In this document: piece by piece, positions 8,753 to 16,362 of the stretch
Position numbering within the stretch: the stretch's first letter is position 1
Layout of the letters: every line of letters begins with the position of its first letter
DNA from: JAMXLG01 sp963765935
Lineage (GTDB): Bacteria > Vulcanimicrobiota > Vulcanimicrobiia > Vulcanimicrobiales > Vulcanimicrobiaceae
Direction: 5' to 3'
Assembly (NCBI GenBank): GCA_963765935.1
Contig: CAVXXX010000001.1
Location: 2,003,125-2,067,124, forward strand
DNA length: 64,000 nt
Notes under the pieces: model-generated
Database searches by the model: none
What the model was told of the DNA's origin: nothing
What the model saw: only the letters and a program-made list of their open reading frames with translations
Translations under genes and position numbers: made by a program

Positions 8753-9973
8753 TCAGTCGTCGTCCGTCGCAATCGCGAGGGTGTCGATCTTTCCGTCCGG
8801 TGCGTAGCTCAGCGTCATCCAGAACTGCTTGTACCCGAAACTCAAACGGTATTTCTCGAACGCGGTCTCGCCTACCGTGCTGCGGTCGATGAATTCCACA
8901 AGCGTGAGATCGCCGAGCGATGCGAAGAGTTGCCGGCCTTCGAGGACTTGCTGCTGCGTGAGCGTCTTGTTGAGCGACGGCGTGAAATGCGTGCGGTCCA
9001 GCACGCCGCGTTGCAATTCGTGCACGATTTCCGTGACGTCGTGGGTCACCGCGGGATTTTCGTTTTGCGCGGGATGATCGAAGTCGGCGACCAGCGTGCC
9101 GTCGCGCGGAGGCTCCAGCACTTCCGCGACGGTTTTTGTAATGGGAAGCAGGTACGCGTTCGTCGCGTTTACCAGCACCGCTATTTCGAGCCCATCGCCG
9201 AGAACGAGCGCGTCGTCGGCGCTGAATCCGTCGACATAGCCCGGGTGCTCGGCCGTTTTCCATCCGTACCAATCGCGGATGTAAAAGCCGTACCCGTAGT
9301 GCGTTCGCTCTCCGCTCGCAAGCGTCTGCGATGTCGTCATTGCTTCGAAGTCGCCGCCGGAAACGACGCGGCCGTTGCGCAACGCTTCGAGCCACGTAAG
9401 AATGTCGCGCGCGTTCGATGACATGCCGGCCGACGAATCGGGCACAGCGAGCGATGTGGAGCGAAGGCCGAGCGGATTGATAATATTTGCTTGTAAAAGC
9501 GACGCATATGCGGCGTGCGTCGTTGATTCCAATAGGGTTCCGAGAAGAAAGTAATTCGTGTTGCTGTATTCGAACTGTGTGCCGGGTTCGAATACCGGCT
9601 GTGACTGCAGCGCTGCCTCGATCGTCGTTCCGTCGCTGTAGGTCGGTAAACCGCTTGTCTGCGCGAGCAATTCCCCGACGGTGACCCCGTGTGTCATCGT
9701 AGACATCGACAGCGTGCCGCGTTCGATCTGTTGCAACACGAGCGCGGCCGTAAACTGCTTCGTCAGCGAGCCGATGCGGTAGACGCTGTCGCCGTTCGCG
9801 GTGCCGTAGCCGCGTAAGAGCAGCACGTTGCCCTTGCGCGCGACCCCGATCGAGAGCCCGGGAATATGATCCGCCGCCATCACTTGCGCGACCGCGGCAT
9901 CGATTTTCTGCGATTGTGCGGGTGTGAGCGCGAGCGATGCGGCCAGCAGCGCACCGGCCAGCATGCCCCTCAT
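8753..9973 (-). CDS. Exported serine hydrolase of the beta-lactamase/penicillin-binding class C fold
   Basis: About 406 residues with a signal peptide (MRGMLAGALLAASLALTPAQ). The three active-site elements of the family are visible: SLTK (SxxK, catalytic Ser and Lys) in YRIGSLTKQF, YSN (YxN) in QFEYSNTNYFL, and HPG near EHPGYVDGFSAD in place of KTG. Such proteins are esterases, D-aminopeptidases or carboxypeptidases more often than antibiotic-destroying enzymes, so I do not call resistance. The C-terminal 90 residues form a separate small domain. The frame stays open upstream to 10300, but that part is antisense to the divergent gene and looks non-native; starts at 9973 or 9964 both keep the signal peptide. 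Confidence 0.85.
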   Translation of the reverse strand: MRGMLAGALLAASLALTPAQSQKIDAAVAQVMAADHIPGLSIGVARKGNVLLLRGYGTANGDSVYRIGSLTKQFTAALVLQQIERGTLSMSTMTHGVTVGELLAQTSGLPTYSDGTTIEAALQSQPVFEPGTQFEYSNTNYFLLGTLLESTTHAAYASLLQANIINPLGLRSTSLAVPDSSAGMSSNARDILTWLEALRNGRVVSGGDFEAMTTSQTLASGERTHYGYGFYIRDWYGWKTAEHPGYVDGFSADDALVLGDGLEIAVLVNATNAYLLPITKTVAEVLEPPRDGTLVADFDHPAQNENPAVTHDVTEIVHELQRGVLDRTHFTPSLNKTLTQQQVLEGRQLFASLGDLTLVEFIDRSTVGETAFEKYRLSFGYKQFWMTLSYAPDGKIDTLAIATDDD

Positions 9974-10024
9974 TTCCACGTCTGCGGGTGAAACCCAGTG
10001 ACGGGCCTCGAACGTATATCGGGC

Positions 10025-10711
10025 ATGAGTATCATCGGAGCGATCTTTGCCACTGCCCTCGCCGGTGCGCCGGTCAATGCGGCTTCGAACATCATCATTA
10101 CGACGACCGCCGCGAACGAGTGGGTTGGTTCGACCGTCGACGTCGAGGCCTGGAATAAGCCCGACGTCAGCATCGATCAAGGGGTGAGCGGCGGAAACGG
10201 GAGCGACGTTCGCGCCGATATCTCGCATAAGGGAACGTCGCTGACGGTAACGGCAGTTTATACCGGACCGAAGAAGACGTATTTCTTCGGATTGATTCAT
10301 TCGAGCTCGGGCGAGTCATTTCACTGGACCGTCCACGTTCCGGCAACCCGTGCCCTTGAAGTAGATGTTGCGAACGGACGCATCGCGGTTTCGAACGTTA
10401 CGGCACCGCTCGTTGCGTCGACGAGCAACGGAACCATTAAAATCGAGGGTGCCGGCCCCGTAGTGGACGCCCACACGTCGAACGGATCGATCGACGCGAC
10501 GATCGCGACGCTCGCCGGCGGGCCGCCGCGCGTCACGCTTCGCAGCAGCAATGGGCGCATCGCCTTACACGTTCCGCGCGGCTTTACGACCCACGTCGAC
10601 GCGAATACATCGAACGGTCACATCGATAATCCGCTCAGTGGCGGCGGAGGCCCGGGCACGGCGAGCGCGCGTACCTCGAACGGAAGCATCGAGATTACGG
10701 TCGGTTCCTAA
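10025..10711 (+). CDS. Exported DUF4097-type beta-helix protein
   Basis: About 228 residues: a signal peptide (MSIIGAIFATALAGAPVNAA) followed by an all-beta protein with regularly spaced Ser-Asn-Gly motifs: TSNGTIKI, TSNGSID, SSNGRIAL, TSNGHID and TSNGSIEI. This matches the DUF4097 (putative adhesin) family, a right-handed beta-helix found in exported proteins of unknown role, often linked to envelope stress control. I chose the ATG at 10025 rather than the upstream GTG at 9998 because it begins the signal peptide. A TATATC box lies 4 bases before it. It diverges from the serine hydrolase gene. Confidence 0.75.
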   Translation: MSIIGAIFATALAGAPVNAASNIIITTTAANEWVGSTVDVEAWNKPDVSIDQGVSGGNGSDVRADISHKGTSLTVTAVYTGPKKTYFFGLIHSSSGESFHWTVHVPATRALEVDVANGRIAVSNVTAPLVASTSNGTIKIEGAGPVVDAHTSNGSIDATIATLAGGPPRVTLRSSNGRIALHVPRGFTTHVDANTSNGHIDNPLSGGGGPGTASARTSNGSIEITVGS

Positions 10712-10754
10712 ACGGGAGGGGCGTTTCGTCGAAGGCCACAATCCAACGGTTACT

Positions 10755-11735
10755 TTGGCGACTCTGAGTATCGACGCGCTCCTGCGCGACTTCAATGACG
10801 GGCGGCCGCGAGGACTCGCGCGTGCAATTTCGTGGGCGGAAAGCGGCCGGGGAGCGGAGCTCGTCCGGCGTCTCTATCCGCGTACCGGCCGCGCGCTCAC
10901 GATCGGATTGACCGGGCCGCCGGGCGTTGGAAAGTCGACGCTTTCTTCGGCGCTCGTCCGCAAGGCGCGTTCGCTCGGGAAAACGGTCGGTGTCGTTTCC
11001 GTCGATCCGAGTTCACCGTTTTCGCACGGTGCATTGCTCGGCGACCGCATTCGGCTCATCGAGCACTTCGTCGATCCGAATGTATTCATTCGCTCGATGG
11101 CGAGTCGCGGGCACTTGGGCGGTCTGGCGGGCGCGAGTGCAGACGCGGTGTCGTTGATGGACGCGTTCGGTCTCGATGTCGTTCTCATTGAAACCGTCGG
11201 CGTCGGTCAAAGCGAAATTGAAATTGCGGAGCTCGCGCAAACGACGCTCGTAGCGTTACAACCGGGAAGCGGCGATTCGATTCAAGTGCTCAAGGCAGGC
11301 ATCATGGAGATCGCCGACATCTTTGTCGTGAACAAATCGGATCACCCGATGGCCAATCAAATGCGGCGCGAAATCCGCGGCATGATGGAGATGCTGCAAT
11401 TTACCGGATGGGTTCCGGAACTCGTGATGACGCAAGCGCTCTCGGGTGAAGGGATTGACGATTTGTGGAAAGCGATTGAAGCGCACGTCGCGTACTTAAA
11501 CGAAACGGGCGAAATCGAAACGAAACGGCGCGAAGCCTTCACGCATCAAGTCCGTCAACTTGCGCTCGGACGTCTGCAAAAACGTTTGCAGCACGAGCTG
11601 CACGACGTACGAATCGACCTCGATCCCTACGCGGCAGCGGACGTCGTACTGGGCCGCTTCAACGCGACGGGCGAGTCGATCGAAGAAGAAGAGCCGGCAA
11701 TTCGGCCGCGTGCGGTCGTGAAGGGACTGACGTAA
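10755..11735 (+). CDS. MeaB/ArgK-family GTPase, chaperone of a B12-dependent acyl-CoA mutase
   Basis: G3E P-loop GTPase that loads and protects adenosylcobalamin in acyl-CoA mutases. Walker A is GLTGPPGVGKST, followed by VVSVDPSSPFSHGALLGDRIR, the switch block LIETVGVGQSEIEI and base-recognition NKSD. A C-terminal dimerisation helix is present. About 326 residues, the normal length. The open frame extends back to 10551 but overlaps the DUF4097 gene in another frame; TTG at 10755 is the only standard initiator between them and gives the expected N-terminus, though no clear Shine-Dalgarno precedes it. The client is most likely the mutase encoded 0.9 kb downstream. Confidence 0.88.
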   Translation: MATLSIDALLRDFNDGRPRGLARAISWAESGRGAELVRRLYPRTGRALTIGLTGPPGVGKSTLSSALVRKARSLGKTVGVVSVDPSSPFSHGALLGDRIRLIEHFVDPNVFIRSMASRGHLGGLAGASADAVSLMDAFGLDVVLIETVGVGQSEIEIAELAQTTLVALQPGSGDSIQVLKAGIMEIADIFVVNKSDHPMANQMRREIRGMMEMLQFTGWVPELVMTQALSGEGIDDLWKAIEAHVAYLNETGEIETKRREAFTHQVRQLALGRLQKRLQHELHDVRIDLDPYAAADVVLGRFNATGESIEEEEPAIRPRAVVKGLT

Positions 11736-11736
11736 C

Positions 11737-12549
11737 CTGTTCGCGCTCACATTCGCCGCGGTTCTCCTAGCGCAAACCGTATCGCCGTCGCCCCAGCCGA
11801 CGCTCGCACCGAACGACATTCTATTCCGCGCGCTCGGCCGTTTGCGATCGTACGGAACACCACCATATGTCGTCTATGTGACCGAAGAAAACGGCGACTA
11901 TCGCCGGGTTGCTTTTCGCGGCGCCGATGAAATGATGAACGACGTGGCGCTGCCTACGGGTGTGAATCTTCCCGACGCGCGAATTTATCGCGCGTTCGTC
12001 GGGCCGCTGTCGCGCTCGGTCCACGAGGCGATCGCGACGCCCTCGGCGGCCGGGAGGAGCGCGCCCCCGGCTAACGATCTCGAGACGACGCTCAAGACCA
12101 TCGCCGTCGTTTCTTCCCGCGGCCATCTTTATGATGTGAAGTTGTTAGGCGTCGAGACTGTTGAGGCGCACAGCGTCTATCACATCGCGTTACATCCGCG
12201 GCGCGATCCCGATCAGAATCAGATCCGCGATTTATGGATCGATACGTCGACGTACGATGTATGGCGCGCCGACTACGTTCAGCCGCCCGACGTTCAAATT
12301 GTCGGTGGCGAAGCTGACCTCACCGTCGATTTTATAACGGTTGGAAACTACCGAATCGCCGCGAGCTGGACGGCGGTCTACCTTGCGCCCGGAATGCGTA
12401 CCGGCGTCTATCGGCAACTGCGCGTCGTAAAAATGGCGTTTCCGGGTACCTTGCCGGACTGGCTGTTCGATGAACCATCATACGCGAAGCGGGTCCGGCA
12501 ACACGAACCCGACTATCTCGGCGACATCTTTAGTAAGCCCCCTTCCTAG
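11737..12549 (+). CDS. Exported protein of unknown function, probable CTG start
   Basis: No family is recognised. The conserved-looking part starts near 11842 (TTG), but the same frame is open from an in-frame TGA just upstream and encodes a signal-peptide-like segment (LFALTFAAVLLAQT) immediately after the meaB stop. The only near-standard initiator for that segment is the CTG at 11737, which has AAGGGA (11721-11726) 10 bases upstream. With it the protein has about 270 residues. The mature part is beta-rich, with DLWIDTSTYDVWRADYV resembling lipoprotein-carrier (LolA/RseB-like) folds, a weak hint only. It lies between the chaperone and mutase genes. Confidence 0.6.
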   Translation: MFALTFAAVLLAQTVSPSPQPTLAPNDILFRALGRLRSYGTPPYVVYVTEENGDYRRVAFRGADEMMNDVALPTGVNLPDARIYRAFVGPLSRSVHEAIATPSAAGRSAPPANDLETTLKTIAVVSSRGHLYDVKLLGVETVEAHSVYHIALHPRRDPDQNQIRDLWIDTSTYDVWRADYVQPPDVQIVGGEADLTVDFITVGNYRIAASWTAVYLAPGMRTGVYRQLRVVKMAFPGTLPDWLFDEPSYAKRVRQHEPDYLGDIFSKPPS

Positions 12550-12676
12550 AGGAGGCGACGAGGAAGCGATAGCCGGTCCTCTCCCGGCGTTTGGTCCCGA
12601 CCTCTTCACTTGCGGGGTGGCTACAGGTTTGGGAGAATAGGGCTTCCGACAACCCTATATAAGAGGAAGTTCCAGC
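12550..12676 (+). promoter_or_regulatory. Leader region before the mutase operon
   Basis: A 127-base gap. It holds a short inverted repeat ATAGGG-N10-CCCTAT (12637-12658), a TATATA box at 12656-12661 and the Shine-Dalgarno AGAGGAAG just before the TTG start. No convincing -35 was found. It is too short and lacks conserved boxes for a cobalamin riboswitch, although the gene product uses B12. Confidence 0.35.
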
Positions 12677-14329
12677 TTGGCTAAGATGATCGACCGCCCC
12701 AATGGATCCGGGGCGAAGACGGCGCCGGGGTATTTGCGGACGGGACCGGGTTCCGGGGCCGTCGACCGCACGATTTCCGATGTGCCGCTCGAGACGGTCT
12801 ACGAGCCCGAAGACGTTGCGCACACCAATCCGCCGCCGGGTGAATATCCGTACACCCGCGGCATTCACAAAAACGGCTACCGCGATCGTCTGTGGACGAT
12901 GCGTCAATTCGCGGGCTTCGGCAACGCCAAGCAGACCAACGAGCGCTATCACTTCCTGCTCTCACAGGGCCAGCACGGACTCTCCGTAGCGTTCGATATG
13001 CCGACGCTGATGGGCTACGATTCCGACGCACCGCAAGCCCGCGGCGAAGTCGGCAAGTGCGGCGTCGCGATCGACTCGCTGCGCGACATGGAGCAGCTTT
13101 TTGACGGCATCGACATGGGCGACATCACGACGTCGATGACAATCAACGGTCCTGCAGCAATCGCCGTCGCGCAATATATCGCAGCGGCAGAAAAGAAGGG
13201 CATTCCGCGCACGGCGCTCGGCGGCACGATCCAAGCGGATATTCTCAAAGAATACATCGCGCAGAAAGAATGGATCTTTCCGCCGCGGCCGCACATGCGC
13301 GTGATCGTCGATATGATTGAATTCTGCACGGCGGAAATGCCGAAGTGGAATACGATCTCGATCTCCGGCTATCACATTCGCGAGGCGGGTTCGACGGCGG
13401 CGCAAGAACTTGCGTTTACGCTTGCCGACGGCTTTGCCTATGTCGAAGCGGCGATGGCGCGCGGACTCGACGTCGACTCCTTTGCGCCGCGTCTGTCGTT
13501 CTTCTTCAATTCGCACATCGACTTTTTCGAAGAGATCGCCAAGTTCCGCGCTGCGCGCCGAATCTATGCCAAGCGCATGCGCGAACGGTACGGCGCGAAA
13601 AATCCGAAGTCGTGGCAGTTGCGCTTCCATACGCAAACCGCGGGTTGCAGCGCAACGGCGCAGCAGCCGGAGAACAACATCGTACGCGTCGCGTACGAGG
13701 CGATGGCGGCGGTGCTGGGCGGTACCCAATCGCTGCACACGAACTCCATGGACGAAGTGCTTGCACTGCCGACCGAAAAATCGGTTGAAATCGCGCTGCG
13801 CACGCAGCAAGTGCTGGCGTACGAAACCAACGTCACGAACGTCGTCGATCCGCTCGGCGGATCGTACTTCGTCGAAGCGCTCACGGACGAGATGGAGCGC
13901 CAAGCCGACGCGTACTTCCAGCAGATCGAAGAGTACGGCGGCGTCATCGAAGCCATTGAAGCGGGCTTCTTCCAAAAAGAAATCGCCGAGGCGAGCTATC
14001 GCTATCAGCGTTCGATCGAAACGAAAGATCGCATCATCGTCGGCGTGAATTACTTCGAGCGCGAGGAAGACCGCCTGGGCCTCGACCTGCTCAAGATCAC
14101 CGAAGAAGTTGCGCAAGGCCAGTCTCGCGGGCTCCAAGAGCTGCGTGCGGTCCGTGACAACGGCAAGGTTCAACAGACGTTGGATCGCCTGCAAACGGCT
14201 TGCCGCGACGAACGCGATAATCTGATGCCGCATCTTATTGATTGCGTAAACGCGTACTGTACCGAAGGCGAGATCGTCGAAGCGATGGTCGCGGTCTACG
14301 GCCGATATACGGAGCGCTCCGTGTTCTAA
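12677..14329 (+). CDS. icmA: B12-dependent acyl-CoA mutase large subunit, isobutyryl-CoA mutase type
   Basis: A 550-residue catalytic (TIM-barrel) subunit of a coenzyme-B12 carbon-skeleton mutase, without the B12-binding domain, which is a separate gene downstream. Similarity runs throughout, for example GLSVAFDMPTLMGYDSD, GTIQADILKEYIAQKEW, ISGYHIREAGSTAAQELA and GGTQSLHTNSMDE. The two residues that set substrate choice are Phe78 (in MRQFAGF) and Gln196 (in IAQKEW). Methylmalonyl-CoA mutase has Tyr89 and Arg207 there; isobutyryl-CoA mutase has Phe80 and Gln198. So the likely reaction is isobutyryl-CoA to n-butyryl-CoA. The TTG at 12677 has AGAGGAAG 7-8 bases upstream; ATG at 12686 is the alternative. 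Confidence 0.85.
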   Translation: MAKMIDRPNGSGAKTAPGYLRTGPGSGAVDRTISDVPLETVYEPEDVAHTNPPPGEYPYTRGIHKNGYRDRLWTMRQFAGFGNAKQTNERYHFLLSQGQHGLSVAFDMPTLMGYDSDAPQARGEVGKCGVAIDSLRDMEQLFDGIDMGDITTSMTINGPAAIAVAQYIAAAEKKGIPRTALGGTIQADILKEYIAQKEWIFPPRPHMRVIVDMIEFCTAEMPKWNTISISGYHIREAGSTAAQELAFTLADGFAYVEAAMARGLDVDSFAPRLSFFFNSHIDFFEEIAKFRAARRIYAKRMRERYGAKNPKSWQLRFHTQTAGCSATAQQPENNIVRVAYEAMAAVLGGTQSLHTNSMDEVLALPTEKSVEIALRTQQVLAYETNVTNVVDPLGGSYFVEALTDEMERQADAYFQQIEEYGGVIEAIEAGFFQKEIAEASYRYQRSIETKDRIIVGVNYFEREEDRLGLDLLKITEEVAQGQSRGLQELRAVRDNGKVQQTLDRLQTACRDERDNLMPHLIDCVNAYCTEGEIVEAMVAVYGRYTERSVF

Positions 14330-14478
14330 TGCACATCAAGAACGAATTCGACCGGCATCGCGTGCGGCGCACGCTTGCCGAGGTCAAGCGCAAGTTTGAA
14401 GAAGCGCTGCGCCTGGCCCAGGAACTTCAACATAAAGGAATCTATGGCCAACCGACCACTACGCATCGTCATCGCTAA
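14329..14478 (+). CDS. Possible 49-residue helical protein between the mutase subunits
   Basis: ATG at 14329 overlaps the large-subunit stop by one base (TAATG), and the frame runs 49 codons, ending 35 bases inside the small-subunit gene. The peptide is highly charged and should form one long helix (EFDRHRVRRTLAEVKRKFEE, then ALRLAQELQ). It has no match I recognise. The coupling-type overlap and coherent amphipathic helix argue for a real gene; alternatively it only carries ribosomes across to the next start. The downstream gene's Shine-Dalgarno lies inside it. Confidence 0.45.
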   Translation: MHIKNEFDRHRVRRTLAEVKRKFEEALRLAQELQHKGIYGQPTTTHRHR

Positions 14479-14860
14479 AGCCGGCCTCGACGGTCACGAT
14501 CGAGGCGCAAAAGTTATTGCTCGAGCGCTGCGCGATGCGGGGATGGAAGTGATCTACACCGGCCTCTTTCAGACGCCGGAGCAGATCGTGCAAACGGCGA
14601 TTCAAGAAGACGCCGACGGAATCGGTCTTTCGATTCTCTCCGGCGCGCACATGACGCTCTTCCCGCTCGTGTTGGAACAACTCAAGGCACAAGGCGCCGA
14701 AGACGTCGTGTTTTTCGGTGGAGGAACGATTCCGCCTGAAGATGCTGACGAACTGCGCAAGCTCGGCGTCAAAGCGGTGTTCACGCCCGGCGCGCCACTC
14801 CAAGAGATCATCGATTTCGTTGAAGCGGAGTGCGGCAAGCGACGCGAGCTAGTCGGTTAA
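14444..14860 (+). CDS. icmB: B12-binding small subunit of the acyl-CoA mutase
   Basis: A 138-residue Rossmann-like cobalamin domain. The hallmark DGHDRG (DxHxxG, residues 16-21) supplies the lower axial His to cobalt; SILSGAH and GGGTIPPED are the other cofactor-loop motifs. Length matches IcmB/HcmB-type small subunits (about 136 residues). The ATG at 14444 is preceded by AAAGGA. It must pair with the large subunit encoded immediately upstream. The same domain is fused at the C-terminus in single-chain methylmalonyl-CoA mutases, so the split form supports the isobutyryl- or hydroxyisobutyryl-type enzyme, though archaeal methylmalonyl-CoA mutases are also split. Confidence 0.88.
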   Translation: MANRPLRIVIAKAGLDGHDRGAKVIARALRDAGMEVIYTGLFQTPEQIVQTAIQEDADGIGLSILSGAHMTLFPLVLEQLKAQGAEDVVFFGGGTIPPEDADELRKLGVKAVFTPGAPLQEIIDFVEAECGKRRELVG

Positions 14861-14868
14861 CCGCGATC

Positions 14869-16362
14869 ATGAACGTACGCACGCGGGTCGCTCCGTCTCC
14901 GACGGGCGACCCTCATGTTGGCACGGCATACGTCGCGCTCGTGAACTATTGTTTCGCGAAGCACAACGGCGGCGATTTCCTCTTGCGTATCGAGGACACG
15001 GATCAAGCGCGCAGCACGCGCGAGAGCGAACGCGCGATTCTCGACTCGCTGCATTGGCTTGGACTGTCGTGGGACGAAGGACCGGACATCGGCGGACCGC
15101 ATGGTCCGTATCGCCAGAGCGAACGCTCGGAGATCTACAAAAAATACGTCACGCAGTTGCTCGATCAACGCGATGCATTCAAGTGCTTCTGCACGCCGGA
15201 GCGGCTTGAAGAGATGCGCGTCGCGCAGCGCGCGGCCGGACTTCCGCCTCGCTACGACGGGTTGTGCCTAACGTATTCGCCGGAAGAGATCCTCCGCCGC
15301 GAAGCGGCCGGTGAGCCGTATGTCGTTCGGCTGAAGGTTCCCGATCACGGCATTTGCGTCGTTGAAGACGGACGCCGCGGCAAGATCGAGTTCGAGTGGA
15401 AGACCGTCGATATGCAGGTGTTGATGAAGTCGGATGGCTTGCCGACCTACCACCTTGCAAACGTCGTCGACGATCACTTGATGGAAATCACGCACGTTAT
15501 GCGCGGCGAAGAGTGGATTTCCAGCGCACCGAAGCACGTGCTGCTCTACCAATACTTTGGCTGGGAGATGCCGAACCTCATCCATCTTCCGCTGCTTCGA
15601 AACCCTGATAAATCGAAGCTCTCGAAGCGAAAGAATCCGACGGGCATTCTATTCTATCAAGCGATGGGATATTTGCCCGAAGCGCTATTGAACTTTTTGG
15701 GATTGCTGTCGAACTCGCTGCCCGAGGGTGTCGATGAAGCGCTATCGCTCGCCGACATGGTGCAGCGCTTCTCGCTCGAACACATTCCGCTCGGCGGTCC
15801 CGTCTTCGATATCGCGAAGCTCGATTGGCTCAATGGTCGCTACCTTCGCGAGAAGGTCGATCTCGATCAATTTATGGGTCGCGTCGCCGCCTGGGGCTTT
15901 TCGCCTGAGCGGCTAAAACGTATCGCATCGCTTGCGCAAACACGTATCGAACGCCTGAGCGATCTCGGACCATTAGTCAGCTTTTTCTTTGCAGGTCGTT
16001 TGCCGGTTACGGCCGATCAGTTGCGCGGCGGAAAGTTGAGCGACGAAGAGGTACGCAAGGCATTGGCGCTTGCGATGTGGGACCTTGACGGACTGCGCGA
16101 ATGGAGCGTGCAGGGTATCGAGAACGTGCTCAAGCGCGTGGGCGACGTCCTCGGCAAGAAATTCCGCGATGTGGCGCGACCGTTCTATGTCGCGATTACC
16201 GGAAGTCCGACGTCCGTGCCGCTGTTTGATGCAATGGATCTGCTTGGACGCGACATGGTGCGGGAGCGTCTTCGCGTGGCGCTCGATCAGCTCGGCGCCC
16301 CGAGCAAAAAAGAACAAGACGAGTGGAAGAAGCTGCTCGATGTAAAGGAGACGGAAGAATGA
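14869..16362 (+). CDS. gltX: Glutamyl-tRNA synthetase
   Basis: Class I synthetase charging tRNA-Glu (a tRNA-Glu gene lies at 59934). The HIGH-like motif is APSPTGDPHVGTAY at the N-terminus and the KMSKS-like motif is KLSKR in KSKLSKRKNP. About 497 residues, the usual length, with the C-terminal helical anticodon-binding domain. ATG at 14869 is 8 bases after the mutase small-subunit stop, so it is in the same transcription unit. Its stop overlaps the glmU start by ATGA. I cannot tell from sequence whether it also charges tRNA-Gln. Confidence 0.95.
   Translation: MNVRTRVAPSPTGDPHVGTAYVALVNYCFAKHNGGDFLLRIEDTDQARSTRESERAILDSLHWLGLSWDEGPDIGGPHGPYRQSERSEIYKKYVTQLLDQRDAFKCFCTPERLEEMRVAQRAAGLPPRYDGLCLTYSPEEILRREAAGEPYVVRLKVPDHGICVVEDGRRGKIEFEWKTVDMQVLMKSDGLPTYHLANVVDDHLMEITHVMRGEEWISSAPKHVLLYQYFGWEMPNLIHLPLLRNPDKSKLSKRKNPTGILFYQAMGYLPEALLNFLGLLSNSLPEGVDEALSLADMVQRFSLEHIPLGGPVFDIAKLDWLNGRYLREKVDLDQFMGRVAAWGFSPERLKRIASLAQTRIERLSDLGPLVSFFFAGRLPVTADQLRGGKLSDEEVRKALALAMWDLDGLREWSVQGIENVLKRVGDVLGKKFRDVARPFYVAITGSPTSVPLFDAMDLLGRDMVRERLRVALDQLGAPSKKEQDEWKKLLDVKETEE

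Noticed and set aside
8753..9973. Antibiotic-resistance beta-lactamase
   Set aside because: Family-level motifs fit exported esterase/peptidase relatives equally well, and HPG replaces KTG; resistance is not supported.
8753..10300. Long 515-residue form of the serine hydrolase starting at 10300
   Set aside because: The extra 109 residues are antisense to the DUF4097 gene, and a signal peptide begins at 9973.
12550..12676. Cobalamin riboswitch before the B12-dependent mutase
   Set aside because: Region is too short and shows no B12-box-like sequence or matching stems.
12962..14233. 423-codon open frame on the minus strand
   Set aside because: Antisense to the mutase large subunit, no family features, low-complexity Arg/Asp composition.
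12677..14329. Annotation as methylmalonyl-CoA mutase
   Set aside because: The carboxylate-binding Tyr and Arg are replaced by Phe and Gln, the isobutyryl-CoA mutase pattern.
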